Origin: Emergomyces orientalis | Taxonomy: Eukaryota > Ascomycota > Eurotiomycetes > Onygenales > Ajellomycetaceae | Reading direction: 5' to 3' | Assembly (NCBI GenBank): GCA_002110485.1 | Contig: MOWL01000067.1 | Coordinates: 3,286,001-3,350,000 of the forward strand | DNA: 64,000 nucleotides | Shown here: one piece after another, positions 32,201-45,253 of the stretch | Layout of the letters: every line of letters starts with the position of its first letter | Numbering within the stretch: the first letter of the stretch is position 1 | Position numbers and translations under genes: made by a program | The notes under the pieces: model-generated | The model's input: the letters and a program-made list of their open reading frames with translations, nothing else | Databases searched by the model: none | Told to the model about the DNA's origin: nothing

Positions 32201-35200
32201 CCCGGAATGTGATTTCTTTTTTAGGGACGGGAAGCTAGAGCTTGCGGGTATGGCTTGACTCCATCCATCACAAATAATAACGAGGACCCAGGGAAGCGGC
32301 GCAGGAAACGTGAGCTATTGGAAGAAAGTCGCAGGTCAAAAAACCCAAGGAAACGGTCCGGTGTCGAAATCCCAACGGTCGCTTTATGGGTCTTAGTTGT
32401 GAACTCTACTGGCCAATAAGGTTGATGAAAGTTGTTTCCAGAGGGGTATCAAGGTTAATTTGAGTGGCCAGCCGAGTGGAAACTGGGGCCGCCTCAAGAC
32501 TTTTGAAGAGCTCTGGGGAACGGTTGGTGTGTGCGCAACCAGGCATCACCAGGTGGGGGATCAAACCAAAGTGTGAGTCCGGCCACGTCCATCCACGAGT
32601 AAGGTCTTACTAGCCTCTTGACTCCAGTGCTCTTTGACGTGGTGTCCGAAGTCGTGGTCGAACAAGAGTTATTGGTTTTTGGATCGCTGATGACGGGGCA
32701 GATGCAAGATTTTGATGTTAAGATCTTGTATGGTATTGATGTATTATATGTATGTGTATACGGTATCGTACTTTCCATACATATATTACGAGTAATATTA
32801 TTTGCATACATGCTGCTCACCAGGGATGAATTGCAAAATTTTTATTTTTCTTATTATGGAGGGCGGGTTGTCGTGAGAAGGGAGCAGCACATCGCAGTGT
32901 TGCCCAGAAGGAGTTCATGAATATCCACACTCTATTCTCTCTTCTCTAAATGTCCTGTTTTTCATTGGCCATATGGCAATGCCGATTGATGAAGCTGCAT
33001 GGGGATTCCAATGTTTGTTTTGTATCTTTTGCCTCTTCTCACAACCTTACCTTCTAATCATTCCTTTGTAATATGGTCATTCTCCTCATTTCATATTCTT
33101 GCAACCTGGCCCTCCCCCCCGCCCCCCGCGCTCCCGCTCGGTCCCAATCTTCCCTCCTATATCTTCGCTCTGTGTTCTGTCCAAAACAGTTTTCCGCAAC
33201 ATCCTCGGTTACCTGTAGGCCAACTCACCATAAAATTAATCGTTAATAATGGCTTCGTGATGGGGCGCAAGGATTGTGTATGCCAACTATTTCAACCTGT
33301 ATCCAGTTCTGAGGAGGCTGATGCATACAGTCAATGAACAGGAAGGGCTACCCATTACATACACTCTAAATACATTTCAATACAGGACAGACATGGGGAT
33401 GGATTGAATTGATATCTTGTGCACCTAAAAGTAGGCAGAATACTCAACGGACTAACAGGGGGCTCCATCCGACATTGCCTAATTACCCTCAGAGCATACA
33501 CTGGATGTATGTACGTTACATACATACATGTACCTGTAATATCAATTTACAGCACAATGCCCTGTATACACTGAGTTACTCCATTCGCTACCTACCAGAT
33601 TCACGTGCTGGCTTTCTTCTCGCTCCTTTTCAATCTCCATTTCTCTTTTGCTCTTTGACTGCGAGTTATTGAAATTGTTTTCTGAGAAATCTTGCTCTTG
33701 TTGTTGGTGCTTATGACTGCTGACTGATGCGTTGTTTTGTTGTTTTGATGCTTATGCTTGACGATTGCGACATGCCATCCTGTCCAATCCCTCCCTCAGT
33801 TTCTTTGTTTTGCTCTCCTGCAACCTGCAGTTCCAACCTGCACCTTGTAGCCCGTCTTTGCCTGCATGAAGCCACTCCACCACCCCTCGCTTTTCCTATC
33901 GCCCCCCTCCAATTAATTGCATCGCTGGTTATCCACTCAATCCACTAATTCATAGTGTTCTGCTGTGTCAACTTGACCTGAACCCGTTCTAAACAAAAAA
34001 TCATGTGGATCTACTCATTCATCCGTCTTGCAGGCAGGAGGTGGGCAGCAACTGGGCAATGGAGAAGGGGAAGGATGTCAACACGACTGACTCCGATCAA
34101 AGGATTTTCAAAAAGATAAAATCGGTGCTGCCACTTGCTCCGATATGAGTAGTATAATTGGAGTGGACCTGTCTACTGTTATGGGACTTGGGGCAATCAG
34201 AATATACCCATGAAAAACAATCATGGTCCTGCTACCATTGCAACAACCTCGCGCTTCATGATACATCCATTCATTAGTGCGAGATTCTTCCTTGACTCTG
34301 GGTGCCCCTAGTCCAGCCACTACGATGACGAGCCTCCTTGAGTTAAAAGTCCCCATTTATTCTCCCCTGATACTATATACTGGCTCCAACCGCGTCCGTG
34401 TTGTGGAAAGAAAAAAGGAAGTAAATTTCGCCTGCCACGCTTGCGGTGATTCGCTCATGTTTTACAAAAACATCATGTTTCTCAGTGCGGCGGGAAAAGC
34501 AACGGGCACATATCCACTGATGTGGCGACCAATGCTGTTCACAGTTCGTTACAGTTTTGAAACACGTTGTTGTCCAAGCACGTAATAATTATGCGGAGCT
34601 CGAGTTACAAAACCAGTGATGATAATCAGCAACACCGGTCTAAAATATTCCATAAAGCTCCCAAGGGAGAGAAAAAAAAAAGAGCCGAAAGGTCTGGCTA
34701 TTCAAACATTTGCGAGGCATGAGCCAACGCATGCGATTTTTTCAGGTTCCATACTCCGTCAATTTTGCTGATACTTTTTAGAGTAACCCCATCAGCCACA
34801 CCCAGTTTTAAAGGCTTCACCTTCCCGTGTCGCGCCAAGAAGAGAAAGTGATATCAGGACTAAAAAAGCTAATAAACAAAACGGTGAGGGCATCTCGCAA
34901 TAACGGAGGTGATATAACATTCTGCAAACTCCCTCTAGCACTCGTTATTTTTCCCATTTCTCCTTACATATTTCCCATATTATATTTTTGGTGAGCTTTT
35001 TTTTTTTTTCACCGTTCCCTGCAAGGTGGGGCTGTTGTACACAGCCCTCATCCTCCTGACTGCAACAGCATGGAACATTCTGAAGGGGTTTAAATAGCTA
35101 CCCTCCTCTCCTCCCTTTGGTCGCCAATCGTGATTTAGACTACTGGACTTTTAAGACACACCAAGCCTTCCCACTGGCTCCGTTGACGACATTCGCAACC

Positions 35201-35577
35201 TATGTAGGCTAAATTGCATCGTTTATTACATTGTCGAGAGGAAATTAATACCACTCTATCAGTTGTCAAGAGAGGTAAGGTTGTGTTCCCAACATCTTTC
35301 TGCGTTGCGTTCAATTGATACCATTTTGTTTCCCTTATACGGGGTTTATTTTTTGGATTTGTTTGAAGGGAGTGGAAAGTGAGAGGGGATGTATTATGTC
35401 TGGCTCCCCCTGCTGGCGGTTGGTTGCTGGGGGGGGATCCATGAGATTCTGTATATATAGTACCATACCATACCGTTCGTTACATTCCTGTATTGTATCG
35501 TTCCGGGCTTTACCATACCTTGCTAGAAATTACCAAACTTTCCACCAGCGCTGTCTTTCGCTCACGTTACCTTGACC

Positions 35578-35815
35578 TGCGCATTGCCTCCATCCTCATC
35601 TCCTCGTCTCCTTGAATCTCTTCCACATCTTCCTCTATCTCCAACTTCAATTCCGCTTCCACTCCTTCGCCCCTTTCCCTCCCCTTCCCCGTTTTCCTTC
35701 TCTTCTTTCTCTTTTCCCTCTCCCCCCACCTCTCTTTCTTTTCCCTTCCCTATCCCCCTTCTTCCTCCCCTTTTCCCAGCCTTCATTTCCATCTCTCTTT
35801 AACCCTTTTTCTTGG
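35578..35815 (+). promoter_or_regulatory. CT-rich promoter tract of the AT-hook gene
   Basis: About 240 bases almost purely C and T on the plus strand. Such tracts mark core promoters and transcription starts of many fungal genes. It sits 700 bases upstream of the AT-hook start codon. Confidence 0.5.
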
Positions 35816-36013
35816 GCCCCCTTGAGTTTAAACGACGCCCAACGTTGACATTGTCCCCTTTCAATCCTGTTGCTGATACTCTCATTAAACTCTCTCACCC
35901 CGTATTCTGATGACTTGATATTCGTTCTCAACGGCCAGCATATCCCCTCCGAGTCGACCCTACCATTCGCGTGGCGCCTCTATATCCTCACTCTTTACTC
36001 TGGATGTCCGTCC

Positions 36014-36343
36014 ATGTATACCGAAGCTCTAACCAATTCTCCTCACGATCACGATTACCCTGACGGCAACAACCTCCAATCCTCAATCGAGCGTTCATGC
36101 CCCCTTTTTTCCTCACGATACTATCACTCGTTTTGCTTTTTGTCGCGTTTCAGCCGGCGAACCCACGTTCACACAGTCACTCTTTTCCGGGCCACCCTCT
36201 GGCGCATGCAATTCCGTTTCGAGCCCTGGATTAGGCGCCAGATTCTGTCTTGGGAGGCCGTTTTGTACTTTTGGTTTTCTTGCATGCCTTTTATTCTCGT
36301 TTTCCTCCTGTCCAATCGCGCCTTGGCTGGAGAATTCGCATAG
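36014..36343 (+). other. Possible upstream open reading frame in the AT-hook leader
   Basis: 109 codons beginning MYTEALTNSPHDHDYPDGNN, ending 180 bases before the AT-hook start. The first 30 residues look protein-like; the rest is hydrophobic and unremarkable. It may be a regulatory uORF or chance. No family recognised. Confidence 0.25.
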
Positions 36344-36522
36344 ACTTGCTCGGTTTTCCTGACATTCTTCGTACCAATCATCCGACTTGGCTATATTTTT
36401 TATTTGTTTTGTTTTATTTTTCAGGAAAGTTATAATCAAAAGTCACAATCGAAATCTCGGCTCGGGGGCAGTGTATGGTTTTAATTTGCCGTTTCTCCTC
36501 CCTCACCCATGACAAACTGGAC

Positions 36523-37736
36523 ATGTCGAATCCACCCGATATATGGACTGACGAGGAGAAGGTACCACTCCAAAACATCTTGTTATATTGAGCCGGGTTT
36601 GGCCATGTTTTCATTTGGTCGAGGTAGTATGATGCAGAAAGAACTGACAATTGATCTATCTAGACCTTTCTCCTCACAGAGATTATCAAAAAAGCCAAAA
36701 TCCCGCCAGGTTTCCTCTACAGCATGATCCAGGAGCATCGTATCAGTCCTGCCTTCATGGAAATTCCACTCCCTCCAGGTATGGATTTCCATTCAATGTG
36801 GCTAGATATTTTCCGCATTTCAATGAATAGCAAACAAGCAGCGTGCTGGTTTAGCATCAGTGTTTAGGCGTATACGCCCAGCGCCAAAACTGATACTAAC
36901 ATGAAGATGTAGGACGTTCTCTTATTGCATGTCAAAACGCATATTACCATATGGCCCAGGAGTATGGGGCCATCTCGCAACACCGGCAGAGCCTTTCTGG
37001 TCCTACTGCTCCGCTGCAAATCTCCCCTAGCGATAGAAAACGTCCTCTTCCTCATTTAACACTAGATAAACCTCCGGCGGGTCATCGTGCAATTCAGCCA
37101 AAACCTACCGCGCCTGGACGCTACCCCAGTACGGACATTCGGATGTCACAACAGCTATCCCCTAGTGTTGATAGCAGTTTATTTAACGAGCCTCCACGGA
37201 AACGCGGGAGGCCAAGTAAAGCGGAGTTACGGCGACGGAGCCAAGTAGCACAAGCCAGAGGGGAAACATATCCTCCCATAAAGAGAGATCTACCAAGGCC
37301 CGGAATGCCATTAACACCATCCATGCCGACAGGAACAGCGCCCGAAGCATCACCGTTTCCTTCCATAAGGCCGCAGGTCACGGACAGCCATGTCTATGGG
37401 GGCCAAATCCAACAGACAGACGCTCTGGGCTCTCAAACACAGGATATACGGGTCCACAGAGCGCCACGACAGCAAACTGACCCGAGCACCGGGGCTCCTG
37501 TAGGATTAACACCAAACTCAGGGCCGGGGGAATCAACACCACGTACAATCATAGAAAATCAAACCCCCCTGCCAACGACATCTATAGCCCCTTCCTTCAA
37601 AGGTATAATTCAATCAAGCTCCGCACCTGTGAGCCCTAGGCCGGAGACCCCACTTGTTTCGAGCGCTGCAACGGTGGAAAATGGAAGGGACTCCACACCA
37701 GCTTTCTCTGGGGCCGGACGAGGGAGCGCATCTTAA
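36523..37736 (+). CDS. AT-hook motif protein, conserved hypothetical
   Basis: 325 residues from exons 36523-36561, 36664-36778 and 36913-37736, joined in frame (phases 0 and 1; donors GTACCA and GTATGG, acceptors TAG). The N-terminal 70 residues form an ordered, helical block seen in fungal homologs: MSNPPDIWTDEEK, TFLLTEIIKKAKIPPGFLYS, ISPAFMEIPLPPGRSLIACQNAY. The WTDEEK opening and helical spacing recall a SANT/Myb-like fold, which is inference. A classic AT-hook core, PPRKRGRPSKAELRRR, lies at about residues 141-156 and binds the minor groove of AT-rich DNA. The remainder is Pro/Ser/Thr-rich and probably disordered. Likely a chromatin or transcription accessory factor in the nucleus. An ATG at 36509 is in another frame and gives no homologous N terminus. 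Structure confident, role unknown. Confidence 0.85.
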
Positions 37737-40700
37737 TATATATCACAAAAATCTTGCAGTCGATATATGCAACGAGCGGTTTTGGATTTTAACAAATTCC
37801 AAATTGTAACCACGGATATTAAAGGAGTAATGCAATTTCGATGAGAAAAACGCACCCTTTGCATATGCGAAACGACCGATTTGACGTATGAGGTAGACTT
37901 AGCTCGTCTACACTCAGTTTTTACGACTCCTTCCTTCCCTTGCTATCTTTTCATTTAGCGTGGAAATCAATAACGAGGAATGGACTCTCTATTTCTTTCC
38001 GAATCTTCCAAGGCTTTTCTTTTCTTTTAACGGTCTAATCCCGGGGCTAATGTGACGAAGTTCTATCTTACATTCGTTCCTCCCCGATTTATGGAGCTCC
38101 AAGCACCCTTGTCTAGTTAATTTGTTTTAACATTGCACCGTCTGAAGAGTATATGGAATGCAAGGCACGCACTCAACTGTTTCAAGTTCCAACCAAAGCA
38201 GGCAAAAATTCAAGAACGCGGAATCTGCGACAGCAAGCCAAGGACTCCCCTTGAACCAATATGGAGCACGCGAAAGTTTCAGCAGAATATCAAGTCGCAG
38301 CAGCACAACGCTTGTTTTCACTATTTTGATACCATACAATCATTTGATTATCTCCTATTTCTGATATTGGTTTTACTCAACCACGAATCGCCCATTCACG
38401 ATTTTTAATATTTTTCTTTTATCTACACTCCCTCATTTCGTTTTTCTGTGATACTACTTCGCTTCTAATGATATGTATGGATACATGAAATTACTGACAT
38501 TTTATGATTGTCAATGTACTTTTTCTTCCTATATTCTTTTTAATTTCCTATTCGTGAGCCGTGTTAGAAACTTTTGATTCCCTATTTGTTTTCTCTCTGT
38601 TCTCTTAAGGGCGTTATATGTTTTTATATCCTCTGTGCATATGAACTGTTGTAACATTGTTTTTTAAGTTCTTCTCTAACAAGTGTGTATATTTTGCTCC
38701 AACATCTTCAACACACTCTTAAAAATTATCTGACATGTTTTCCTCTCTTTCTGCAATATGTTTCGATATCTAATTTTCTAGTCTCTTTCATGCTCAGTTA
38801 CTTCTCTCTTATTTTGAGTTTCCACTCTCATACTCATTTAAAATATTTCCCTACATTTATGAACATTCAAATTTTACATACAGAATGTATGTATGTGTAA
38901 TCTTTATTCATAGTATATAGCTAGAGCATTCAATTTTTTTCACCTTATTTCAGTAATAAGGTCATCTCATCTATAAACTTTTTCGCTATATGCTATATAG
39001 AGCGGCACATCATAATAAAATGATTTACCATCATACCTGCTACAATCATGGATGTCGTTATTCTCTACCACCAGTTTTCATGATTCACTTAGTTTTTGCG
39101 GTCTCTGAATTGTCTCGAGTTTCTAGCCAAGCATGTAAGTACAGGTCTATTTTTTTATTTTATTTTTTGGCTCGGTTCAGCAACTTCTGCCGCTCGTCTG
39201 GCTTTTCCCGATCTGGCCAATCCGGCCCCTTGTTTCGGCCCCCACAAATATCCCACAAAATATACAACGTTAAACTTTGCGGCCGACGGCCCGCGGGAAG
39301 CGGGAGAGGGGTAATCAGAGGTGAAAACGCGGCAAAAATAAGAGTCAAGAGAGCAAATTTGGCAAATAAATTGTTCTCTCCTTCTATCTTGAAAATATTT
39401 TTTAACTTTGTCAATTTGATCTCTTCGTTCTCGAATGCCAGTTTCCCTTGGTGCTATTGAGCTGATTGCATCCTTATTACACATCCACAGACATATATAC
39501 ATATATAACTTCTTGCACTGGGACTGCATCGCATTGTTTGCGTAGAGTGGGCATTCATTTTTTCTACCCTTTCTATTTATAGAAATTTCAACTATATGGA
39601 CGGAAGAGGTGAATGGAAGGAAAGAAGGAAGGCTAGCTACCCCGGGCTATATTCTGCCTTTATACCTCAGTTTAAAATGAAAGTGCGAACAGATCGGGGT
39701 GTTGTTGGTTCTCCTGCAGCAGATACATATGTTAACAACGACGCATTCATTTAGATTATGCGAAATGCAGTGGAGGCCGTAGAGGTTGTTTTAATGCAAG
39801 TCATATGCTAGTCATGAAGCAGAGGAGTAAGGGATTGGATTGGATATGGAAGTGGAGGTAGAATTGTAGCGGAATCAAGTATGAAGCTGTAGATTTGAAT
39901 TTGAGAAATTGCTACATGCAACAGCATGGTATCAAAATACTGTGAGATACAATATACATAACAGGACGGACGGAACGATTCTTCTAGTCAGCAGCTATAT
40001 GGAGATGAATATTCAGCTCGTGAACAAATAGAATTATTATTAGTTAAAATGCTACCTCATGATCATGGAGGGGCTGCTAGGTGGAAAACGTGGCGGAGGA
40101 GAGAGGTTTTTGAAATTACATGGTTAAGTACAATACAGGTATAAATTTTCAATACGGTACTGTATAGTACCTTGGTACAGAATTTATATTATTTATGTAC
40201 TCTGAGCACTGCATGTCTCTGCAGATATGTATGATAATATATCATTTTACCCAGAAATGAGATTTCCAAAGAAAAATTCTTTGTTAATAACTATTATTAT
40301 CTATTTTTTCTTTTTCTTTCTTTCTTTCAATTTCATTATTATATTATTATTGTTGCATTGAATAAAATGCCATTATAAATTCTCATGCAAAACAGTTGAA
40401 ATTTTGTATAATCTGACATTGCGGAGATTTTTTTTTACTACAGTATAAGAGGAAGTATTACTGAAAAAGAAAGTTAATATATCTAGTTAAGAAAGCATCT
40501 TCTTTTTCTTGCTTTTGTTTCATACTTCAAAATAATTTCTCTATACAGTTTCACATGACTTGCAGCATTTCAAGGCTACATAGCTCAAGGCTGGGCCGGA
40601 GAAATAGAAAAAGTAATAGGTCTATTTATCATAGTCTACAAACTCAGAATGTCATTATATTCAGAAAATTAATTTCTTCTAATATTAAATAGCTCTCTCA

Positions 40701-43008
40701 CAGAATGTGGGTTATTATTCACTTTAGATGTGTCTGTGTATGTGTTTTACTTTTTGGTTGTCTGTTTTGTTTCTCTTTGTCATGATGCTAGTTCTCCTCA
40801 TCCTCTTCTCCTCCACTGAGATAGTGGGTATGAATCACTAATAAATTATTTCAATTGACTGCGTGAGTAATTATTGAAATGTGCCAGCAAAACTTGCAAA
40901 CTCATCAGTCATGCAGTGTACTCCGAAAGTGAGATTCAAAAGAGCAAAAGAGCAGACTTAAGGGGTCAGAAGTAACAAGTTTCATAGAGAGGATGTCGTG
41001 CAGATGCACTGCATTGATGGGATATTTTATGATTTGCCAGCAACAGCTTCGGAATGTTTTCTTAAACTGATATACGGGGTACATACAGTAGTGGCTACAT
41101 CAGTATCTCCAGAGTACATAATATATGCATACCTGAAACATACCTCTGGATCTAGAAATTAAGGTGGTTGGGGCACGAAAACGAGGAGTTGTCCTGGTTG
41201 TATGTACAGTACATGTACGGAGTACAGTACGGTATAATTATCTGTCTTGTGAGAAATTTTTAGATTTACCAGATTTTTGAGGTTCAGCAATGACCAGTGT
41301 AACACCGTGAAGAATCATTTTTCTTTTTACTGTCTCTATCTCTAATTGTTCGTCATCCCTGGAAGATAGGTAGGCATTTACTTTGATACGCGCCTGGCAA
41401 ATGTGGGGCAAAAGGTACACAACACCCAGGGACCATTTCGGTGACATACAATGCGGATACAACAATTACCTCTGTAATGTACCTTTAAGTAGGTATTTAC
41501 GAGTATTTCAAAAGTACTGTGTAGGTGCTAGATGTACTGTACTATACAAGATGGTTTTTAATTTTTATGCCAGCACAGCCAAGTTACCAGAAACCTTTTT
41601 TTCAGGCAATGAACAAGGGGCATTTCGCATTCGAATAAGCAATCCTAGCTTTCAAAACAATCCACGTTGATTGCTCCTTTCTATTCAAGAGGGGTGAAAA
41701 TAAAATAAAAAAGGGCTGGGAACTGTGGCGTTAGTTGCCTCCGGCTCTCTCTTCCGCTTTTGTGCGTGTCTACGGAGTATACCTCGTTACATTATCTCCG
41801 TGGCTTTTTAAACCGCAAATATTATTATTTATCATATTTGATCTACGATCTGACTCCGATCGGGGATTTGGCGCCCTTTTCCCAGAGGGCCCCCTTAAGT
41901 AACGGGATCCATTGGATCCTTCTCGGTGTCTCTTGGCATGACGCGCGCCAATGCAAGTAGTAGATGGACGCGGGAGGGGTGGCGATGATAATCAAAATCA
42001 TACGGCCAACAAGAATATAAGCTGGAGTCATATTTGTTGGGGCCTTTCTAAAAATTGAGCAACTGCTTCAAGGGGGCAAAGTTAAACAACTCTCAGCCGA
42101 ATTTATCTTCCGTTGCCCTCTTTTCCCCTTTCCTGCCTTTCGCCGTTTTTTTCCCGCTCCTTTTTTTCCCTTGCTTTTCCATATCCTGGCTCATCTTCAC
42201 CTATCCGAAGTATATCATATAACCCGCGTTCCTGCAGATTGGGCAGAATAGTGCGGGTATTATTTCATCTCAGTCCGCATGCACAATACCTGTGCAACGA
42301 TTCCGTTGTTATACATCCGAAAAAAATGTCATGTACTTCTCTGGACTTGATCATTTTCAATGCGCGCAAGGCGGGTGGGGAGCTGGTGCTGGGTGGGCGG
42401 AACATTGTCTGTCGACCGTCTCTGGGCGTACTCCTGAGCCCAGCTAATTAATTGACGTTTCCTTCTCGCCTCTTAGAGGAGTGCTTGCAGGTCAACCTGA
42501 TACTTTGCTTGGCGGGGAAGGGAAAGGCCGAGCGGGAGCAGCGAGATCAACTCCTGTTATCGAGAATGGTGGTTGTAAAAGCAAAAACCAATCAGTGAAA
42601 CAATTGACAAAGCCAAAAGGGAGGAAAAAAATCTCTACAGATTAATGCAGGTATCTGGGACCAAAGAACCGGGAATAAATTCGTATGTAAATTCGGGTGG
42701 AATAGGGGTGAAGGGCTTAAGAAGCGCAACAGAATCCAAAGGCGAAATAACATCTCCCGATTCCATCCCCCTGAAAACAAAGTAGCAAGACAGCAGAAGG
42801 AAAGAGAAAAAATTGAAGGCTAAATTATCACATTACTTCCCTTTTTTGCTGTTCTATAACTCTCCATCACACTCGTTCATATCATATCATATTAACAAAA
42901 GACCGAAAATAAGGAAAAAGGCAGAGGAGGAAATGAGAAACAGGCAAATATAGTCTCAAAAACAAATGAGAATAAAAAACCCCACCCAACTCAAAAAAAT
43001 CAGAAGTC
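37737..43008. other. Gene-free 5.3-kb convergent region, largely AT-rich
   Basis: Between the AT-hook gene (+) and RVS161 (-), both ending toward it. 38400-39150 and 39900-41100 are strongly AT-rich with TA and TTC microsatellites. Within them 39188-39316 is an abrupt GC-rich island. The rest has frames under 160 codons without family resemblance. No transposon protein can be read. Confidence 0.5.
39188..39316. other. GC-rich island in an AT-rich block
   Basis: About 130 bases of clearly higher G+C (runs such as GGCCGACGGCCCGCGGGAAG) flanked on both sides by AT-rich DNA. No conserved reading frame. Could be a promoter of an unseen RNA or a remnant. Confidence 0.35.
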
Positions 43009-44420
43009 TTAAACCGTCCCAGCAATACTCAAATCCCTAATCTCTTGCAGCACCTGCTCGACCCGATCATCCAACTGGCCCTGAGCATACTGCTCTCTCG
43101 TATCTGAATCTAGATACTGCTGCACCTGCGCCATACGCGAATATGCCTCTGCGCAGAACCTAAGCTGAATTTTGACAAGCGCCTCGAACGACGGGTCCAG
43201 GTACGGCACACGTAGATCGATAAGTTGCGGCAGCTCATTGAACAGCTGGTCGTTGAGTTGTTCGTAGGCCTGTTTGGCCATCTCCGCCTCCTTCTCCGCA
43301 CGGGGCAGTTTAGTGACGTCCTTGTCGGGCTTTTCGACGAGTTTCTTCACTTTGGCGCGCATGGCGTCGTAGTCGAGGAGTTTGTGGTTGCGCTTTTTGA
43401 TGCATTCGTTTATGTCGGGGAAGTAGGCGCAGAAGCGGGATATGGGTTCCAGAACGGTGGTTCTACGCGTGATGGATAGTTTTTAGTACGAGTCTAGGGT
43501 ATTGGTTCAATGGAAAGGGGGGGTGTTGCTTGAGTTGAGGCCGGCGTACCTATACGGTCCATCAAGTGCCTTGATCGTTTCCGCATCAAGGTCTTCAACA
43601 GCTTGCTTGTAACTGCTGCTCACGCCATCTTTCGTACCCGCATCGCCGTAAAACGCATCTATCGTTTCAGCAATACGCATTTGCGATGCCGTCATTGCTG
43701 TTCTCCCCTAATTAGCCACAGATCTCATGGGAGCCACGACCCGTAAACCGGAAAAAGGGGCCAGTAACAAACCTCGCAACGAATCTAAGTAGCCCTTCGC
43801 CTCTTTCTGCAGCCGATTTACCGCAGACTCCATAGTTCGATAGCGTCTGTACCAAAAAAAAAAGCAAAGGAGATCCACGTTAGCAAACCAAAAGTCCCTT
43901 CCTTCGAATTTACCCCAGCCAATCAATTCAACTGAGGGGCACGAGAAATCATACCTCTCTTCAATTTCATAATCCCGATCGCTCGTCTTCTCCACATGCC
44001 CTACACGCATGACAGAATGTAAGCAAAGAGAAACGCTTCGAAAACATAAAATAAAAATAAACTTACCCGTCTTCATCATAACCTGCGTCGTCGCGCGATT
44101 GACATTTTTCTTAAAGCCTATTTTATGTTTTCACAATTCCAAATCCAATTAGCGAGTTGTTTCTCATCTCAAGTCCAAAACACTCCCAAAATCATCATTT
44201 CCATATATCCACCCATCCGTAAACGTGCACAATTAATGATTTCCCACTATATCAAATATTTCCTTGTAAACGCGTTTCACACTACATCTCCCTTTCCACT
44301 TCCCGCCCGCCCTCCTTTTCTCATATGAATATACTTCAACACCCCACCCCTCCCCTCACTAGACAAGGGAAAAAAAACCAAAAAGGAAATTTATATATAC
44401 CACATACCAGCCCAAGACAT
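43009..44420 (-). CDS. RVS161: Rvs161-like BAR domain protein
   Basis: N-BAR protein that, with Rvs167, bends and stabilises endocytic membrane tubules at actin patches; the fission yeast ortholog is Hob3. Six exons: 44420-44408, 44117-44067, 44000-43955, 43846-43773, 43697-43550, 43462-43009; 261 residues (yeast 265) and almost wholly BAR domain. The tiny first exon encodes MSWAG, matching the family's MSWxGFKK start when joined to FKKNVNRATTQVMMKTG. Further marks are DRDYEIEERRYRTME, LQKEAKGYLDSLRAMTASQ, LDGPYRTTVLEPISRF, KLPRAEKEAEMAKQ, LPQLIDLRVPYLDPSFEALVKIQLRFC. All splice sites are canonical and phases fit. The kinase gene follows upstream in the same orientation with a 2.8-kb gap. Confidence 0.96.
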
Positions 44421-45222
44421 GATGACCAACAGCGACGTCAAACACTTCAATTAGCAGCAACCAATAGATGCTGTTCGTTCTTCCAAAACCTCGGCCAAAA
44501 TAACAAAGGGGAAATACCAGGCGCGGAGCGGAGCCGGGGAAAAAGAAAGGATAATTTCAGAGAATTCGGATTTGGACGTATCAGCGGGGCCCTTTTGATT
44601 TCTCTACTGTATCGTTTGATCCCAACTGAACCGACGGAGGGGAGGAGAAACGCAGAAGCGGGGAGATGGATGGGTGGGGATATAAGTGGTAGGTATGTGG
44701 CCGTGTGGTGGTATGGCCCCCTAGGTGACGGAAGTAGGAGATGGGAAATATTCTCGATCTCGAATTTTGAAATTGGGGAACCTGGAGAGACTGGGTATGG
44801 TTTGCAAGGGGGAACCAGTGGGGTATTCGCAAATAGAATAAACCCTAGAGAGAGGTTGGTTAAGTATGTGTTTCGTTTTTTTTTTCGACTGTTGGCGGGT
44901 TTGGCTGGAAAGGATTGAATAGTAGATGCTGGGGAAGATGTGTGTGACTGATGTTGGGCGGTGATGATTGATGATGATGATGATGATCCATTGATGCTTT
45001 GCCAGCGAATGCAAACAAAAGCGCAGAGGGGCTTGGCATGTTTGGCAGCAAACTGCGGCTGCTTAGTCAGTCGTGGCTGTGTCCCGGGGCTGTTCTTTTC
45101 TTTTCTCTCCGTCATATTTATTGATATTATTATTTGCTTTTTTCTCCTTCTGCATTTAGTTAATTACGTGCAGGCAGAACTACGTCATGGGCTTATTATG
45201 TCTCTAATACGGCCGACCAAAT

Positions 45223-45250
<28 letters not shown>
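45223..45250. repeat. ATA triplet microsatellite
   Basis: About nine uninterrupted ATA/AAT units in non-coding DNA upstream of RVS161. Confidence 0.9.

Positions 45251-45253
<3 letters not shown>

Larger units (their letters stand above)
29286..36522. other. Gene-free 7.2-kb region between divergent SET2 and the AT-hook gene
   Basis: Long shared 5' space. Frames of up to 161 codons (29668-30153 plus) and a patch at 31868-32101 (plus) have no recognised family and lack codon-position consistency on inspection. From 33000 on the plus strand becomes pyrimidine-rich, ending in a dense CT tract (35578-35815) that suits a transcription start zone of the AT-hook gene, so its 5' UTR may be about 700 bases. 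A possible upstream frame at 36014-36343 is listed separately. No RNA gene or transposon seen. Confidence 0.5.

Noticed and set aside
35870..36343. Separate gene of 157 codons ahead of the AT-hook gene
   Set aside because: The first part is in leader-like CT-rich DNA and has no family resemblance; kept only as a possible uORF from 36014.
37861..41200. Degenerate transposon proteins in AT-rich DNA
   Set aside because: No transposase, reverse transcriptase or integrase motif could be read in any frame, so no mobile element is called.
42113..42451. 112-codon plus-strand frame
   Set aside because: CT-rich translation (Ser/Phe/Pro) without domains.
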